NCBI GenBank assembly: GCA_024641785.1
Contig: JAHECK010000012.1
Location: 1 to 40,234, forward strand
Direction: 5' to 3'
DNA from: Flavobacteriales bacterium
GTDB lineage: Bacteria > Bacteroidota > Bacteroidia > Flavobacteriales_D > JAHECK01
Length of the DNA: 40,234 bases
This document shows positions 32,769-40,234 of this stretch, one piece after another; positions within the stretch are counted from its first letter, which is position 1; each line of letters begins with the position of its first letter. The translations under genes were made by a program, and so were the position numbers. The notes under the pieces are model-generated. The model was not told where the DNA came from. It made no database searches and was given only the letters and a program-made list of their open reading frames with translations.

Positions 32769-33689
32769 TTAGTTAGACCCTTTTTCTTTTATCGATTCTT
32801 CATAGCTCAAAACATCTACTACAAAAAGGATTTTATCTCTCCAATAATATTCCCAACTCGAATTTTTACCGTCGATATTTACCCCATTTGATACACAATG
32901 GATCACTTCAATTTCATCTCCATTCTTGCTGTAGACAATACCTGCATGTTGAGTTGAGAATTTAGCATCATTTTGACTTCCAAAAAAGATAAGATCTCCT
33001 GGAACAGCGTCTTCAATATTTTTATGATAGTTGATCAGTTCGGATTGTTTTTGTGCATTATGAGGTAATTCTATACCAATAGATTTGTATACGTACATTG
33101 TAAAACCTGAACAGTCAAATCCCGTCTTTGGATCCTCACCGGCCCATTTATAGGGCGTTCCTTCGAGCAGCTCTGCATAAGTGAGTAGGACATCTCTAAG
33201 ACTATCCTGGCTTCCTTTAACATAACTTTTTCTTTTATCCCTTGAGTGAACTAAGATTTGAGAATGGTATTCATCAAGAGTATCATTAAATTCTTCGGCT
33301 AATAATTTTAAATAAGCATTGCTATAGTTTTTTTTCAGCCGTCCTTCTTCAATAAGAGAACGCAAATAGAGATGAATGGAATCATTTACCTGAAGGAAGT
33401 AAGGATTAGTTTCATCTGGAAAGCGATTCATTGTTTCTATAGATTCGATCAGCTTTCTTTTCTTTGAAGCATTAGTGTTTATTTCTTTGGCCTCTTTAAG
33501 TTGAACAAGTGTTAGTATGTACAGTGCATCGATGTTTTCAGGCTCTTTTGTCAGCATTTTTTTTGCCAATGATTCACTCTTTTCGAGTTTACCTTTAGAA
33601 TACAATTTGTGCAATTTTCCGCTTTTATTCCCTTGAGCATTCGCTCCAAAAGAAATTCCAATCAGAAGCAAAAAAAGGATCATTTTCAT
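32769..33689 (-). CDS. NlpC/P60 (C40) family cell-wall peptidase
   Basis: 306 residues. A signal peptide ends near residue 19 (GANAQ). A helical, TPR-like N-terminal half spans about 25-145. The catalytic NlpC/P60 domain covers about 165-295, with nucleophile C193 (GFDCSGF), H248 (TQHAGIV) and the third polar residue H264. GTPYKWAGEDP precedes the active site, as usual. Such enzymes cut peptidoglycan stem peptides in the periplasm. The gene converges on the cytochrome gene, with 7 bases between stops. Confidence 0.92.
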   Translation of the reverse strand: MKMILFLLLIGISFGANAQGNKSGKLHKLYSKGKLEKSESLAKKMLTKEPENIDALYILTLVQLKEAKEINTNASKKRKLIESIETMNRFPDETNPYFLQVNDSIHLYLRSLIEEGRLKKNYSNAYLKLLAEEFNDTLDEYHSQILVHSRDKRKSYVKGSQDSLRDVLLTYAELLEGTPYKWAGEDPKTGFDCSGFTMYVYKSIGIELPHNAQKQSELINYHKNIEDAVPGDLIFFGSQNDAKFSTQHAGIVYSKNGDEIEVIHCVSNGVNIDGKNSSWEYYWRDKILFVVDVLSYEESIKEKGSN

Positions 33690-33813
33690 AGTAGCAGCAG
33701 AATAGAGGAGGAGTATTTTTTTATACTGTATTTTATAAATAACTGAATAACTTAGAATTTATTATCTGCATGTTGTAAATTTATTTATTGCAATCGGGTT
33801 AAAGATTAAGAGG

Positions 33814-34470
33814 ATGAAAAAAAATGCATTGATTATTGGTGCTACTGGTGCTACAGGAAAGGAGCTGCTTAGAGAATTGCAGAATAATGATGAAATAAAT
33901 ATCATTCATGTATTACATTATCGACCTATCTCAATAGAGAATGGGACTAAGGTATTTGAGCATACAATGCCTTTTGAAAAACTTCTTGATCTTAGATTGG
34001 AAGGGATCGATTGTGTTTTTTGTTGTATTGGAACAACAATAAAAAAAGCAGGAACTAAGGAACGTTTTGCTCAAATCGATCGGGATTTTGTTATCGAATT
34101 GGGTCGTTGGGCTAAGATCATGAATGTCGGGAGTTTTCATGTAATAAGTTATTTAGGCGCCGATAAGAATTCTTCTATTTTTTATAATCGGGTTAAAGGA
34201 GAGATGGAAGAAGGTTTGATTAACTTGAATTTAAATCGCCTTTATATTTATCATCCTCCTATATTAAAGGCGAAGCGTGATGAATTTAGATTGGGAGAAA
34301 GTATTGGAAATATCGTGTTTGCTTTGCTATCTCCATTAATGATTGGGACTTTATCAAAGTATCGTCCTTTAGATGTTAAGAAAATGGCAAAGAAGATGAT
34401 GCAAAATGCGTTTAAAAGTGATGTGGGTTTGCATTATGTTAATTCAGATGAGATGTATGCCGTAAAATAA
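33814..34470 (+). CDS. NAD(P)-binding Rossmann protein, HTATIP2-like
   Basis: 218 residues of the atypical SDR class. The dinucleotide-binding motif GATGATGKELL is at the N-terminus. The segment FCCIGTTIKKAGTKERF near residues 70-85 and the block FHVISYLGADKNSSIFYNRVKGEME near 105-130 are typical of the oxidoreductase HTATIP2/YfcH-like group. The YxxxK pair is probably the Y and K of YNRVK. The function in bacteria is not known. It is followed by a strong bidirectional terminator. Confidence 0.85.
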   Translation: MKKNALIIGATGATGKELLRELQNNDEINIIHVLHYRPISIENGTKVFEHTMPFEKLLDLRLEGIDCVFCCIGTTIKKAGTKERFAQIDRDFVIELGRWAKIMNVGSFHVISYLGADKNSSIFYNRVKGEMEEGLINLNLNRLYIYHPPILKAKRDEFRLGESIGNIVFALLSPLMIGTLSKYRPLDVKKMAKKMMQNAFKSDVGLHYVNSDEMYAVK

Positions 34471-34501
34471 AAAAGTCCGATCATAATGACCGAACTTTTT
34501 T
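34469..34501. terminator. bidirectional Rho-independent terminator
   Basis: AAAAAAGTCCGATCA pairs with TGACCGAACTTTTTT around a 3-base loop, with two mismatches. A-run and T-run on opposite sides make it usable from both strands, which suits the convergent genes ending at 34470 (plus) and 34521 (minus). It overlaps the stop codon of the first. Confidence 0.8.
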
Positions 34502-34520
34502 ACTTTCAATTTATCAATTA

Positions 34521-37097
34521 TCATCCACATTTAGAGTGGCCACAACTTTTACAATTCAAACATCCTTCTTCGTAAACAAGAGACTCTTCGCCACATTCAG
34601 GACAAATACTATCTACGGGAACGGTACCATTCGCAACATATCTTTTTAAGGTTCGAACGACTCCATTTTTCCAAGTATTTAAGTTTTCTTCTTCAAGGTG
34701 AAGGTTAGAAACCATATCTACAGCGTAGACTAAAGGCATACCATGTCGAAGTACTCCTGATATTAGTCGGGCGTAATTATGGTATTCTTTATTGAAAGTT
34801 CTGGAAAGACCTTCAATGGTGATTTTATAACCTTCTTTATCCATATATCGGAAATCATATCTGGCTTTGCCATCTCCGTTACGATTTTTAATAACCCAAC
34901 CTTTCGTTACTTTACCTAAGATACTGAATGAGTCTTCGGCGCGTCCTGTAAAGATCTCATAAGGACGATCTTTATAGATTCCAATAATTGCAACCCATTT
35001 CTCCTGATTATTATAAAAATTAACAACGTCTGCTTCTAATTTTTTAGGTCTTTTAGGCGCATTATGAGCGGTAAAGACATTCTCCTCATCTTCCTTATTT
35101 TCATTTGAAAGAAGAACTCCAGATCTTGATCCATCGCGATAAACCGTGATTCCTTTACATCCACTTTCCCAACCTGTAAGATAGATCTGGCTCACCATTT
35201 CTTCTTTTACATCATTAGGAACATTTACGGTCACAGAAATCGAATGATCAACCCATTTTTGAACTTCTCCCTGCATTTTCACCTTCTTTACCCAATCAAC
35301 ATCATTTGCAGTAGAGTTGGCATAAGGTGATTGATTGATGATTTCATTTAATTGTTCATCTTTCAATGCAGATACTTCTTCGAAGTTGTATCCTTTAATA
35401 TCTAACCAGGTTTTAAATTTATGATGGAAGACATGGTATTCCTCCCAGCTGTCGCCGGTTTCATCAATAAAATCTACTTTAATGGCTTTATCATTTGGAT
35501 TTACCTTTCTTCTGCGTTTGTATGAAGGCATGAAAACAGGTTCTATTCCAGAAGTGGTTTGAGTCATTAAACTTGTAGTTCCGGTAGGAGCGATGGTTAA
35601 TAGAGAGATATTTCTTCTACCATATTTCTCCATTTCTTTATACAATTCAGGATCAGCTTCTTTAATTCGGTTTATGAATGGGTTTTCAGCTTCTCTTTTT
35701 GTTTCGTAAATAGGGAAGGAACCTCGGTCGCGAGCCATTTCTACTGATGACCTGTAGGTCTCAACGGCTAGTGTTTTGTGCACTTTAACTGAAAAAGCAA
35801 TTCCTTCATCACTTCCATATTGAATTCCTAATGCAGCAAGCATATCTCCTTCTGCGGTAATACCAACTCCGGTTCTTCTTCCTTGAATACTTTTTTCACG
35901 AATTTTAAGCCAAAGATTCAACTCCGTACTTTTCAATTCATTTGCTTCAGGATCGTTCTGGATCTTTTCGATGATTCGATCTACTTTTTCAATCTCTAAG
36001 TCAACGATATCATCCATTATTCGCTGAGCCATTTGTGCATGCACTTTAAATTTATCAAAATCAAAGCGTGCATTTTCTGTAAATGGTTGGACGATATAGC
36101 CGTATAGATTTAATGCTAAAAGTCTGCAGCTATCGTAGGGACAAAGTGGAATCTCTCCACAAGGATTTGTAGAAACGGTAGTAAAACCATAATCAGCATA
36201 ATGATCCGGAATGGCTTCTCTAATGATCTGATCCCAAAATAAAATACCTGGTTCTGCTGATTTCCACGCGTTATGGATGATCTTATTCCAGATTTTTTTC
36301 GCATCTACTGTCTTAGTGTACTTAGGCTTACTACTATTGATCGGGTATTTTTGAATATAACTCGAATTCGTTTTTACCGCATTCATAAATTCATCATCCA
36401 TCTTGATGGAAACATTTGCCCCGGTCACTTTTGTGCCATCTAGTTTGGCATCAATAAAATCTTCAGCATCCGGATGCTTGATAGAAATACTCAACATAAG
36501 CGCTCCTCTTCGTCCGTCCTGAGCTACCTCACGCGTCGAATTAGAGTATCTTTCCATAAAAGGAACTACACCCGTGGAAGTTAAAGCCGAGTTCATTACA
36601 GGGCTTCCTTTTGGGCGAATATGTGAAAGATCATGACCAACACCACCTCGACGTTTCATCAGTTGAACCTGCTCTTCATCTATTTTCATGATTCCTCCGT
36701 AAGAATCAGATTTATCAGGACTTCCAATAACAAAACAGTTAGAGAGAGAAGCGATCTGGAAATCATTTCCAATTCCGGTCATTGGACCACCTTGTGGCAC
36801 GATATGCTTAAAATCTTTTAAAACGGCATAAATTTCTTGTTCACTCAATGAATTTGGGTATTTCGCTTCAATTCGAGCCACCTCTTTTGCTATTCTGATG
36901 TGCATTTTATCTGGCGAATTTTCATAAATAGCGCCATAAGAATCTTTTAATGCGTATTTGTTTACCCAAACGTTTGCTGCTAACTCATCACCTTTAAAAT
37001 ATTTTTTAGCTCCTTCATAAGCTTCTTCGTAGGTGTATGTTTTTACTTGTTTTTCGGGGCTAATTTTACTAGCGACTTTCGGAGTCTTTTCAGTCAT
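34521..37097 (-). CDS. nrdJ: adenosylcobalamin-dependent (class II) ribonucleotide reductase
   Basis: 858 residues. Class II reductases make deoxyribonucleotides with a B12-generated thiyl radical and do not need oxygen. Characteristic parts: SLSNCFVIGSPDKSDSYGGI near 120, KRRGGVGHDLS near 148, NPCGEIPL with an active-site cysteine near 314, and the loop TIAPTGTTSLMTQTTSGIEPVF near 505 (quoted in pieces in the family as PTGTTS). A TSCPD-type domain covers about 690-810. The C-terminal zinc ribbon CPECGE...CLNCKSCG ends in the redox-active tail SKCG. No ATP-cone is obvious at the N-terminus. No B12 riboswitch is seen upstream. Confidence 0.94.
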   Translation of the reverse strand: MTEKTPKVASKISPEKQVKTYTYEEAYEGAKKYFKGDELAANVWVNKYALKDSYGAIYENSPDKMHIRIAKEVARIEAKYPNSLSEQEIYAVLKDFKHIVPQGGPMTGIGNDFQIASLSNCFVIGSPDKSDSYGGIMKIDEEQVQLMKRRGGVGHDLSHIRPKGSPVMNSALTSTGVVPFMERYSNSTREVAQDGRRGALMLSISIKHPDAEDFIDAKLDGTKVTGANVSIKMDDEFMNAVKTNSSYIQKYPINSSKPKYTKTVDAKKIWNKIIHNAWKSAEPGILFWDQIIREAIPDHYADYGFTTVSTNPCGEIPLCPYDSCRLLALNLYGYIVQPFTENARFDFDKFKVHAQMAQRIMDDIVDLEIEKVDRIIEKIQNDPEANELKSTELNLWLKIREKSIQGRRTGVGITAEGDMLAALGIQYGSDEGIAFSVKVHKTLAVETYRSSVEMARDRGSFPIYETKREAENPFINRIKEADPELYKEMEKYGRRNISLLTIAPTGTTSLMTQTTSGIEPVFMPSYKRRRKVNPNDKAIKVDFIDETGDSWEEYHVFHHKFKTWLDIKGYNFEEVSALKDEQLNEIINQSPYANSTANDVDWVKKVKMQGEVQKWVDHSISVTVNVPNDVKEEMVSQIYLTGWESGCKGITVYRDGSRSGVLLSNENKEDEENVFTAHNAPKRPKKLEADVVNFYNNQEKWVAIIGIYKDRPYEIFTGRAEDSFSILGKVTKGWVIKNRNGDGKARYDFRYMDKEGYKITIEGLSRTFNKEYHNYARLISGVLRHGMPLVYAVDMVSNLHLEEENLNTWKNGVVRTLKRYVANGTVPVDSICPECGEESLVYEEGCLNCKSCGHSKCG

Positions 37098-37732
37098 AAT
37101 TTTTAAAATGTAATACTTGTTTTCTTAATCGAAGTGAACATAACAAAAATGTGTTTGTAATTGCAAGTACGCAACACATAGCCCGAAATGATATTCACAA
37201 TCCTAACTTAGTTTTACACGAAATTTGCTAAGCCCTTACTACACTTTGCTAGCGTAAAAATCTTAATCAATAACTTTAATTAAATCTATATATATTGTTT
37301 AATATCAGATATATATGTATTAATGTGTCAATCAATTTCATTTTGTTGAAAACTATAATTGCTTTTTATGTAATCACCGCGTTTTCAATGCGTGCATGTC
37401 TTATTTGTATGTTGAAAACTGAAATACCGTAGCTTAAAATATTTATATTTTCTGACAAAAGATATTAACAATTTCAATTTTTTTTATTGTAACAAATAAC
37501 GGAATTATTTATTCGCTAAACAGACTAATTGATTTGCTTCTAATTTGACTATTAAGTATTTACACTATTTCGACAATAATTTAATCTGTAAATAGACCCT
37601 CTTTAAAGAAATTCGAATAAACACTGAAAAAAAGACTGATTCTTCTTTTTTCGAAAATTTATGTCGATTTATCATTCTCAAAAATCCTATTTCAATAGAT
37701 TTGGAATCTTAATTAATAATTAAAAAGGATTT
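37098..37732. other. 635-base gene-free spacer between divergent nrdJ and a methyltransferase
   Basis: Very AT-rich, with stops in all frames. It must hold two divergent promoters. For nrdJ, CATTTTTG with TTG 20 bases upstream (37144-37174, minus strand) is one base off consensus. Two similar AT-tract words, CTATATATATTG (37286-37297) and CAGATATATATG (37306-37317), start 20 bases apart and loosely recall NrdR boxes, though with wrong internal spacing. GTTGAAAACT occurs twice (37345 and 37411). No RNA gene or riboswitch is recognised. Confidence 0.45.
37696..37703 (+). promoter_or_regulatory. putative -7 element for the methyltransferase gene
   Basis: TAGATTTG fits TAnnTTTG, 30 bases before the start codon. 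No TTG lies at the expected distance. An AAAAAGGA ribosome-binding-like stretch precedes the ATG. Confidence 0.35.
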
Positions 37733-38335
37733 ATGAAAAACTCAATTATTGATCAACTAGGTAATATGGATATATATATCATCGATCAATTGATGAAAGG
37801 GAGAATTAATGATTCAGATATCCTTTTGGACGCTGGTTTTGGTAAGGGAAGAAACCTTGAATATTTTGTCAGAAATAATTATTCGATCTATGGGATCGAT
37901 CATAACCCTAGTTATTTACCTATTGTCATTGATCAAATTAGCCTATGGAATTCACAGTATGATAAGGATCGTTTTATTTTAGCTTCTGTCGATGATATGC
38001 CATATGAATCAAATTCCTTTGATTTTGTTTTCAACGTAGCTGTGCTCCATTTTGCAAAATCACACGAGCAATTCTTTAAAATGCTAAATGAATTATTGCG
38101 CGTTGTTAAGCCAAATGGCTACTTGCTTTTTAGAATGACTAGTTGGCACACCTTTGATCTGGCAGAAAAAACGGAATCTGGAATGATCACGATTGCAGAT
38201 GGTGAGCGCTATATGTTAGATATTGAAACGTTAAAATCTTTAGTTGTAGGAAAAGGCTATCGTTTTGCCGATCCTATCAAAACAACCAATATAGACGGTC
38301 TTAGAACCATGACGACCATTGTCATTCAAAAGTAA
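37733..38335 (+). CDS. class I SAM-dependent methyltransferase, TehB-like
   Basis: 200 residues. SAM-binding motif I is ILLDAGFGKGRN near residues 27-38, the acidic end of strand 2 is IYGIDHNP, and the later VDDMPYESNSFDFVFNVAVLHF holds motifs II-III. LLRVVKPNGYLLFRMTSW closes the fold. It is shaped like small-molecule methyltransferases related to TehB and UbiE; the substrate is unknown. It is preceded by the long spacer and followed by a terminator, so it is a one-gene unit. Confidence 0.87.
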   Translation: MKNSIIDQLGNMDIYIIDQLMKGRINDSDILLDAGFGKGRNLEYFVRNNYSIYGIDHNPSYLPIVIDQISLWNSQYDKDRFILASVDDMPYESNSFDFVFNVAVLHFAKSHEQFFKMLNELLRVVKPNGYLLFRMTSWHTFDLAEKTESGMITIADGERYMLDIETLKSLVVGKGYRFADPIKTTNIDGLRTMTTIVIQK

Positions 38336-38410
38336 ATGGAAGTTGATTTCTATTTATTTTGAGTAAGATAGCTGCTTACGATGTCACGTGCTTCTTTATT
38401 TTTAAATTTC

Positions 38411-38443
38411 AAGCACCTTGCTCCGAGCTTTGTGCTTTTTTTT
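38411..38443 (+). terminator. Rho-independent terminator after the methyltransferase
   Basis: AAGCAC (38411-38416) pairs with GTGCTT (38432-38437) around a 15-base loop and runs into eight T residues. It lies about 75 bases after the stop. Confidence 0.6.
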
Positions 38444-38512
38444 CTATGTTAATTCGCAATTGAGAAGGGTCTTTGAATCAATTTCTGTTTCTTTGCTTTA
38501 CATTGAGATACT

Positions 38513-39556
38513 ATGACTAAAAAATTATTTTTTCTATTTAGCTTTTTCTTACCTTTTTTTGGACAAGCTCAAATTCCCGTTGGCTATTACGATACGGCTG
38601 AAGGTCTTATAGGTACTGAATTACGAGAAGCCTTAAGAGATATTATCGACAATCATGATATACAAACTTATGGTAGTCTATGGCTCCATTTTCAAACAAC
38701 CGATGTAAATGCAGATGGATTGGTATGGGACATGTATTCAGATGTTCCAGGAGGAACACCCGATTATACTTTTACTTTTTCAGTAGACCAATGTGGAAAC
38801 TATGCCCAAGAAGGCGATTGCTACAATAGGGAACATAGTTTTCCAAAAAGCTGGTTCGGAGGAGAAGTACCTCCAATGTATACCGATCTTTTTCACTTAG
38901 TTCCTACAGATGGTTATGTAAATGGACAAAGAGGTAATTATCCCTATGGAGAAGTAGATTCGCCGACCTGGACTTCAACAAATGGAAGTAAACGTGGCCC
39001 TTGCTCATATCCTGGTTATACCGGAACAGTTTTCGAACCTATTGATGAGTATAAAGGAGATTTTGCCAGAGCTTATTTTTACATGTTAACTCGATATATG
39101 AATAATATATCATCATGGAATAGTGATATGCTAAGCGGAAATGATTTCAGTCCATGGGCAAAAGAGCTATTATTAGATTGGGCTGCAGCAGATACGGTGA
39201 GTCAAAAAGAAATCGATCGAAATAATGAGATCTATTCCATTCAGGATAATAGAAACCCTTTTATTGATCATCCTGAATACATCCATGATATTTGGGACCT
39301 GGCTTCTTCTATTAGCGAAATGCAATTAGTTTCCCCAAGAGTTAGCTATCGAAATTCTACCTTATATTTTTATGATCTAAATGCGGTGTATTCTGATTTT
39401 TCAGTGTATTCTTTATCCGGAGCGCTGCTTTTCGAGTCTTCTTTAGAAGGATATACAGATGAATTAGCGATAAATCTAAATCAAGGACTCTACATTATTG
39501 ATCTAAAAGGAATGGATCATAGAAGTGCATTAAAATTAATGGTGATCTCAAATTAA
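38513..39556 (+). CDS. secreted endonuclease I family nuclease with T9SS sorting domain
   Basis: 347 residues. A signal peptide ends near residue 20 (FGQAQ). The endonuclease I core has YNREHSFPKSWFGG, DLFHLVPTDGYVNGQRGNYPYGEV (catalytic His and metal-binding Asn positions; shown in parts) and a late RNPFIDHPEYIHDIW. Such enzymes cut DNA and RNA without sequence preference outside the cell. The last 70 or so residues form a beta-rich tail with VYSLSG and LNQGLYIIDLKG, the pattern of the type A C-terminal domain recognised by the type IX secretion system. The protein is therefore predicted to be surface-bound or released, for nutrient nucleic acids or defence against extracellular DNA. Confidence 0.92.
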   Translation: MTKKLFFLFSFFLPFFGQAQIPVGYYDTAEGLIGTELREALRDIIDNHDIQTYGSLWLHFQTTDVNADGLVWDMYSDVPGGTPDYTFTFSVDQCGNYAQEGDCYNREHSFPKSWFGGEVPPMYTDLFHLVPTDGYVNGQRGNYPYGEVDSPTWTSTNGSKRGPCSYPGYTGTVFEPIDEYKGDFARAYFYMLTRYMNNISSWNSDMLSGNDFSPWAKELLLDWAAADTVSQKEIDRNNEIYSIQDNRNPFIDHPEYIHDIWDLASSISEMQLVSPRVSYRNSTLYFYDLNAVYSDFSVYSLSGALLFESSLEGYTDELAINLNQGLYIIDLKGMDHRSALKLMVISN

Positions 39557-39568
39557 AGTTTAATCGAA

Positions 39569-40234
39569 ATGAAAAATATCGTTTTATTCGATGACATGGC
39601 ATTTAGTGAATTTCTGCCTTTAGTATATACTAGGCCAATTGCGGCTTTGCGGGTTGGAATTACTACTATTTATGAAAAATGGACTTCCGAAGAAAAAAAC
39701 AAAGTTTCTTATTATTCTAAAGAGTATTTAAGAGCTAAATTCCCCTTAAACTGGGAGGAAGATAATTATTTAGTTAATGCTCGTTTTTTTCCGACAAGCA
39801 CTTTATTAGGCGAAATTGATAGCTTAAAAGAAGGAGATTCGATATGGTGTGGAGAAGATCTTTTAGCTGCCAGAGTAGTGGATAAAGGAAATATGAGCGC
39901 AGCACAACGTGACGAATTTTATCTTCATTTAAAAGGAAGCAAGAAAGAAATCCCAAGTGATCAACTTTTATTTGTTAAAAATATATGGGATGTATTCACT
40001 AAAAATGGTGAGGCGATTCGTTTTGATTATGACCGAATCACAAAAGATCGAACATCAGAAAAAATCCCATCGACAGTTCAATACTTAGGAAACGATATTT
40101 TTATTGAAAAAGGAGCCAGCTTGAATTTCGTCACCTTAAATTCTTCTACCGGACCCATCTATATTGGAAAGGATGCTGAAATAATGGAAGGTGCGCTTAT
40201 TCGTGGTCCATTTGCCTTGCTCGAAGAAAGTGGA
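39569..40234 (+). CDS. GlmU-family putative sugar nucleotidyltransferase, 5' part
   Basis: The frame is open from ATG 39569 to the window edge (222 codons), so the C-terminal half is missing. The opening IVLFDDMAFSEFLPLVYTRPI and the following IAALRVGITTIYEKW match the bacteroidetal GlmU-like family (about 390-420 residues when complete). The last visible residues TGPIYIGKDAEIMEGALIRG are the start of left-handed beta-helix hexapeptide repeats. It probably activates or acylates a sugar phosphate, but lacks the clear pyrophosphorylase signature of true GlmU in the visible part. It begins 12 bases after the nuclease gene and may be co-transcribed. Confidence 0.85.
   Translation, partial: MKNIVLFDDMAFSEFLPLVYTRPIAALRVGITTIYEKWTSEEKNKVSYYSKEYLRAKFPLNWEEDNYLVNARFFPTSTLLGEIDSLKEGDSIWCGEDLLAARVVDKGNMSAAQRDEFYLHLKGSKKEIPSDQLLFVKNIWDVFTKNGEAIRFDYDRITKDRTSEKIPSTVQYLGNDIFIEKGASLNFVTLNSSTGPIYIGKDAEIMEGALIRGPFALLEESG

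Noticed and set aside
37098-37300. Possible cobalamin riboswitch in the nrdJ leader
   Set aside because: No B12-box-like GCCACTG or supporting stems were found on the minus strand.
37286-37317. Pair of NrdR boxes
   Set aside because: The AT-rich cores have 12 rather than 10 bases between the conserved C and G, and the 20-base distance is not the usual box spacing. Kept only as an observation.
37345-37420. GTTGAAAACT repeated at 66-base distance, the size of one CRISPR repeat plus spacer
   Set aside because: Identity stops after about 10 bases, there is no third copy, and no cas genes are in the window.

Overview
This window is an AT-rich stretch of ordinary chromosome from a member of the Bacteroidota. 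Several things point there. A secreted endonuclease I carries a C-terminal domain of the type IX secretion (T9SS) kind. Two promoters match the Bacteroidota form TTG-N19-TAnnTTTG. There is a serC-serA-DUF1015-YggS gene set, a bacteroidetal GlmU-family protein, a DUF1972 glycosyltransferase, and an HMG-CoA reductase that implies the mevalonate route. The family or genus cannot be fixed from the sequence; a marine or environmental Cytophagales, Flavobacteriales or Saprospirales type would fit. There are no tRNA, rRNA, CRISPR, insertion-sequence or phage genes, and almost every open frame is a recognisable housekeeping or envelope gene.

Layout. 2-427: 3' end of dinB. 531-4458 (minus): secreted protein of unknown function, copA, a copZ-like chaperone and tag, packed as one operon. 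4526-5413 (minus): Ppx/GppA phosphatase. 5500-10656 (plus): rarA, a DsbD with a doubled N-terminal domain, a GNAT acetyltransferase and smpB. 10837-13001 (minus): two tandem SiaC/DUF1987 proteins, an acyl-CoA thioesterase and a 2-oxoglutarate/Fe(II) oxygenase. 13130-15894: an MsbA-like ABC exporter converging on an LpxL-like acyltransferase, both likely lipid A functions. 16034-19730 (plus): a small unknown protein, then a TPR-coiled coil-TM-adenylate cyclase overlapping a CDF metal transporter. 19806-23749 (minus): serC-serA-DUF1015-YggS. 24159-25442 (minus): HMG-CoA reductase. 25589-26389 (plus): an SDR. 26564-30836 (plus): a four-gene surface-polysaccharide operon with its own promoter. 30909-34470: thiolase, lipoprotein cytochrome c, an NlpC/P60 peptidase on the minus strand, and an NAD(P)-binding protein. 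34521-37097 (minus): B12-dependent ribonucleotide reductase. 37733-40234 (plus): methyltransferase, T9SS endonuclease I and the 5' part of a GlmU-family protein.

I do not see a whole new multi-gene system. The points most worth a second look are: an HMG-CoA reductase in which the catalytic histidine appears to be glutamine; a tandem pair of SiaC-like phospho-switch proteins with no kinase or phosphatase beside them; the cyclase-CDF pair, whose transporter ends in a four-cysteine cluster; DUF1015 wedged in the serine operon; an unknown exported protein at the head of the copper operon; and a strong coding-only excess of GATC, arising from the choice of ATC for isoleucine after codons ending in G.
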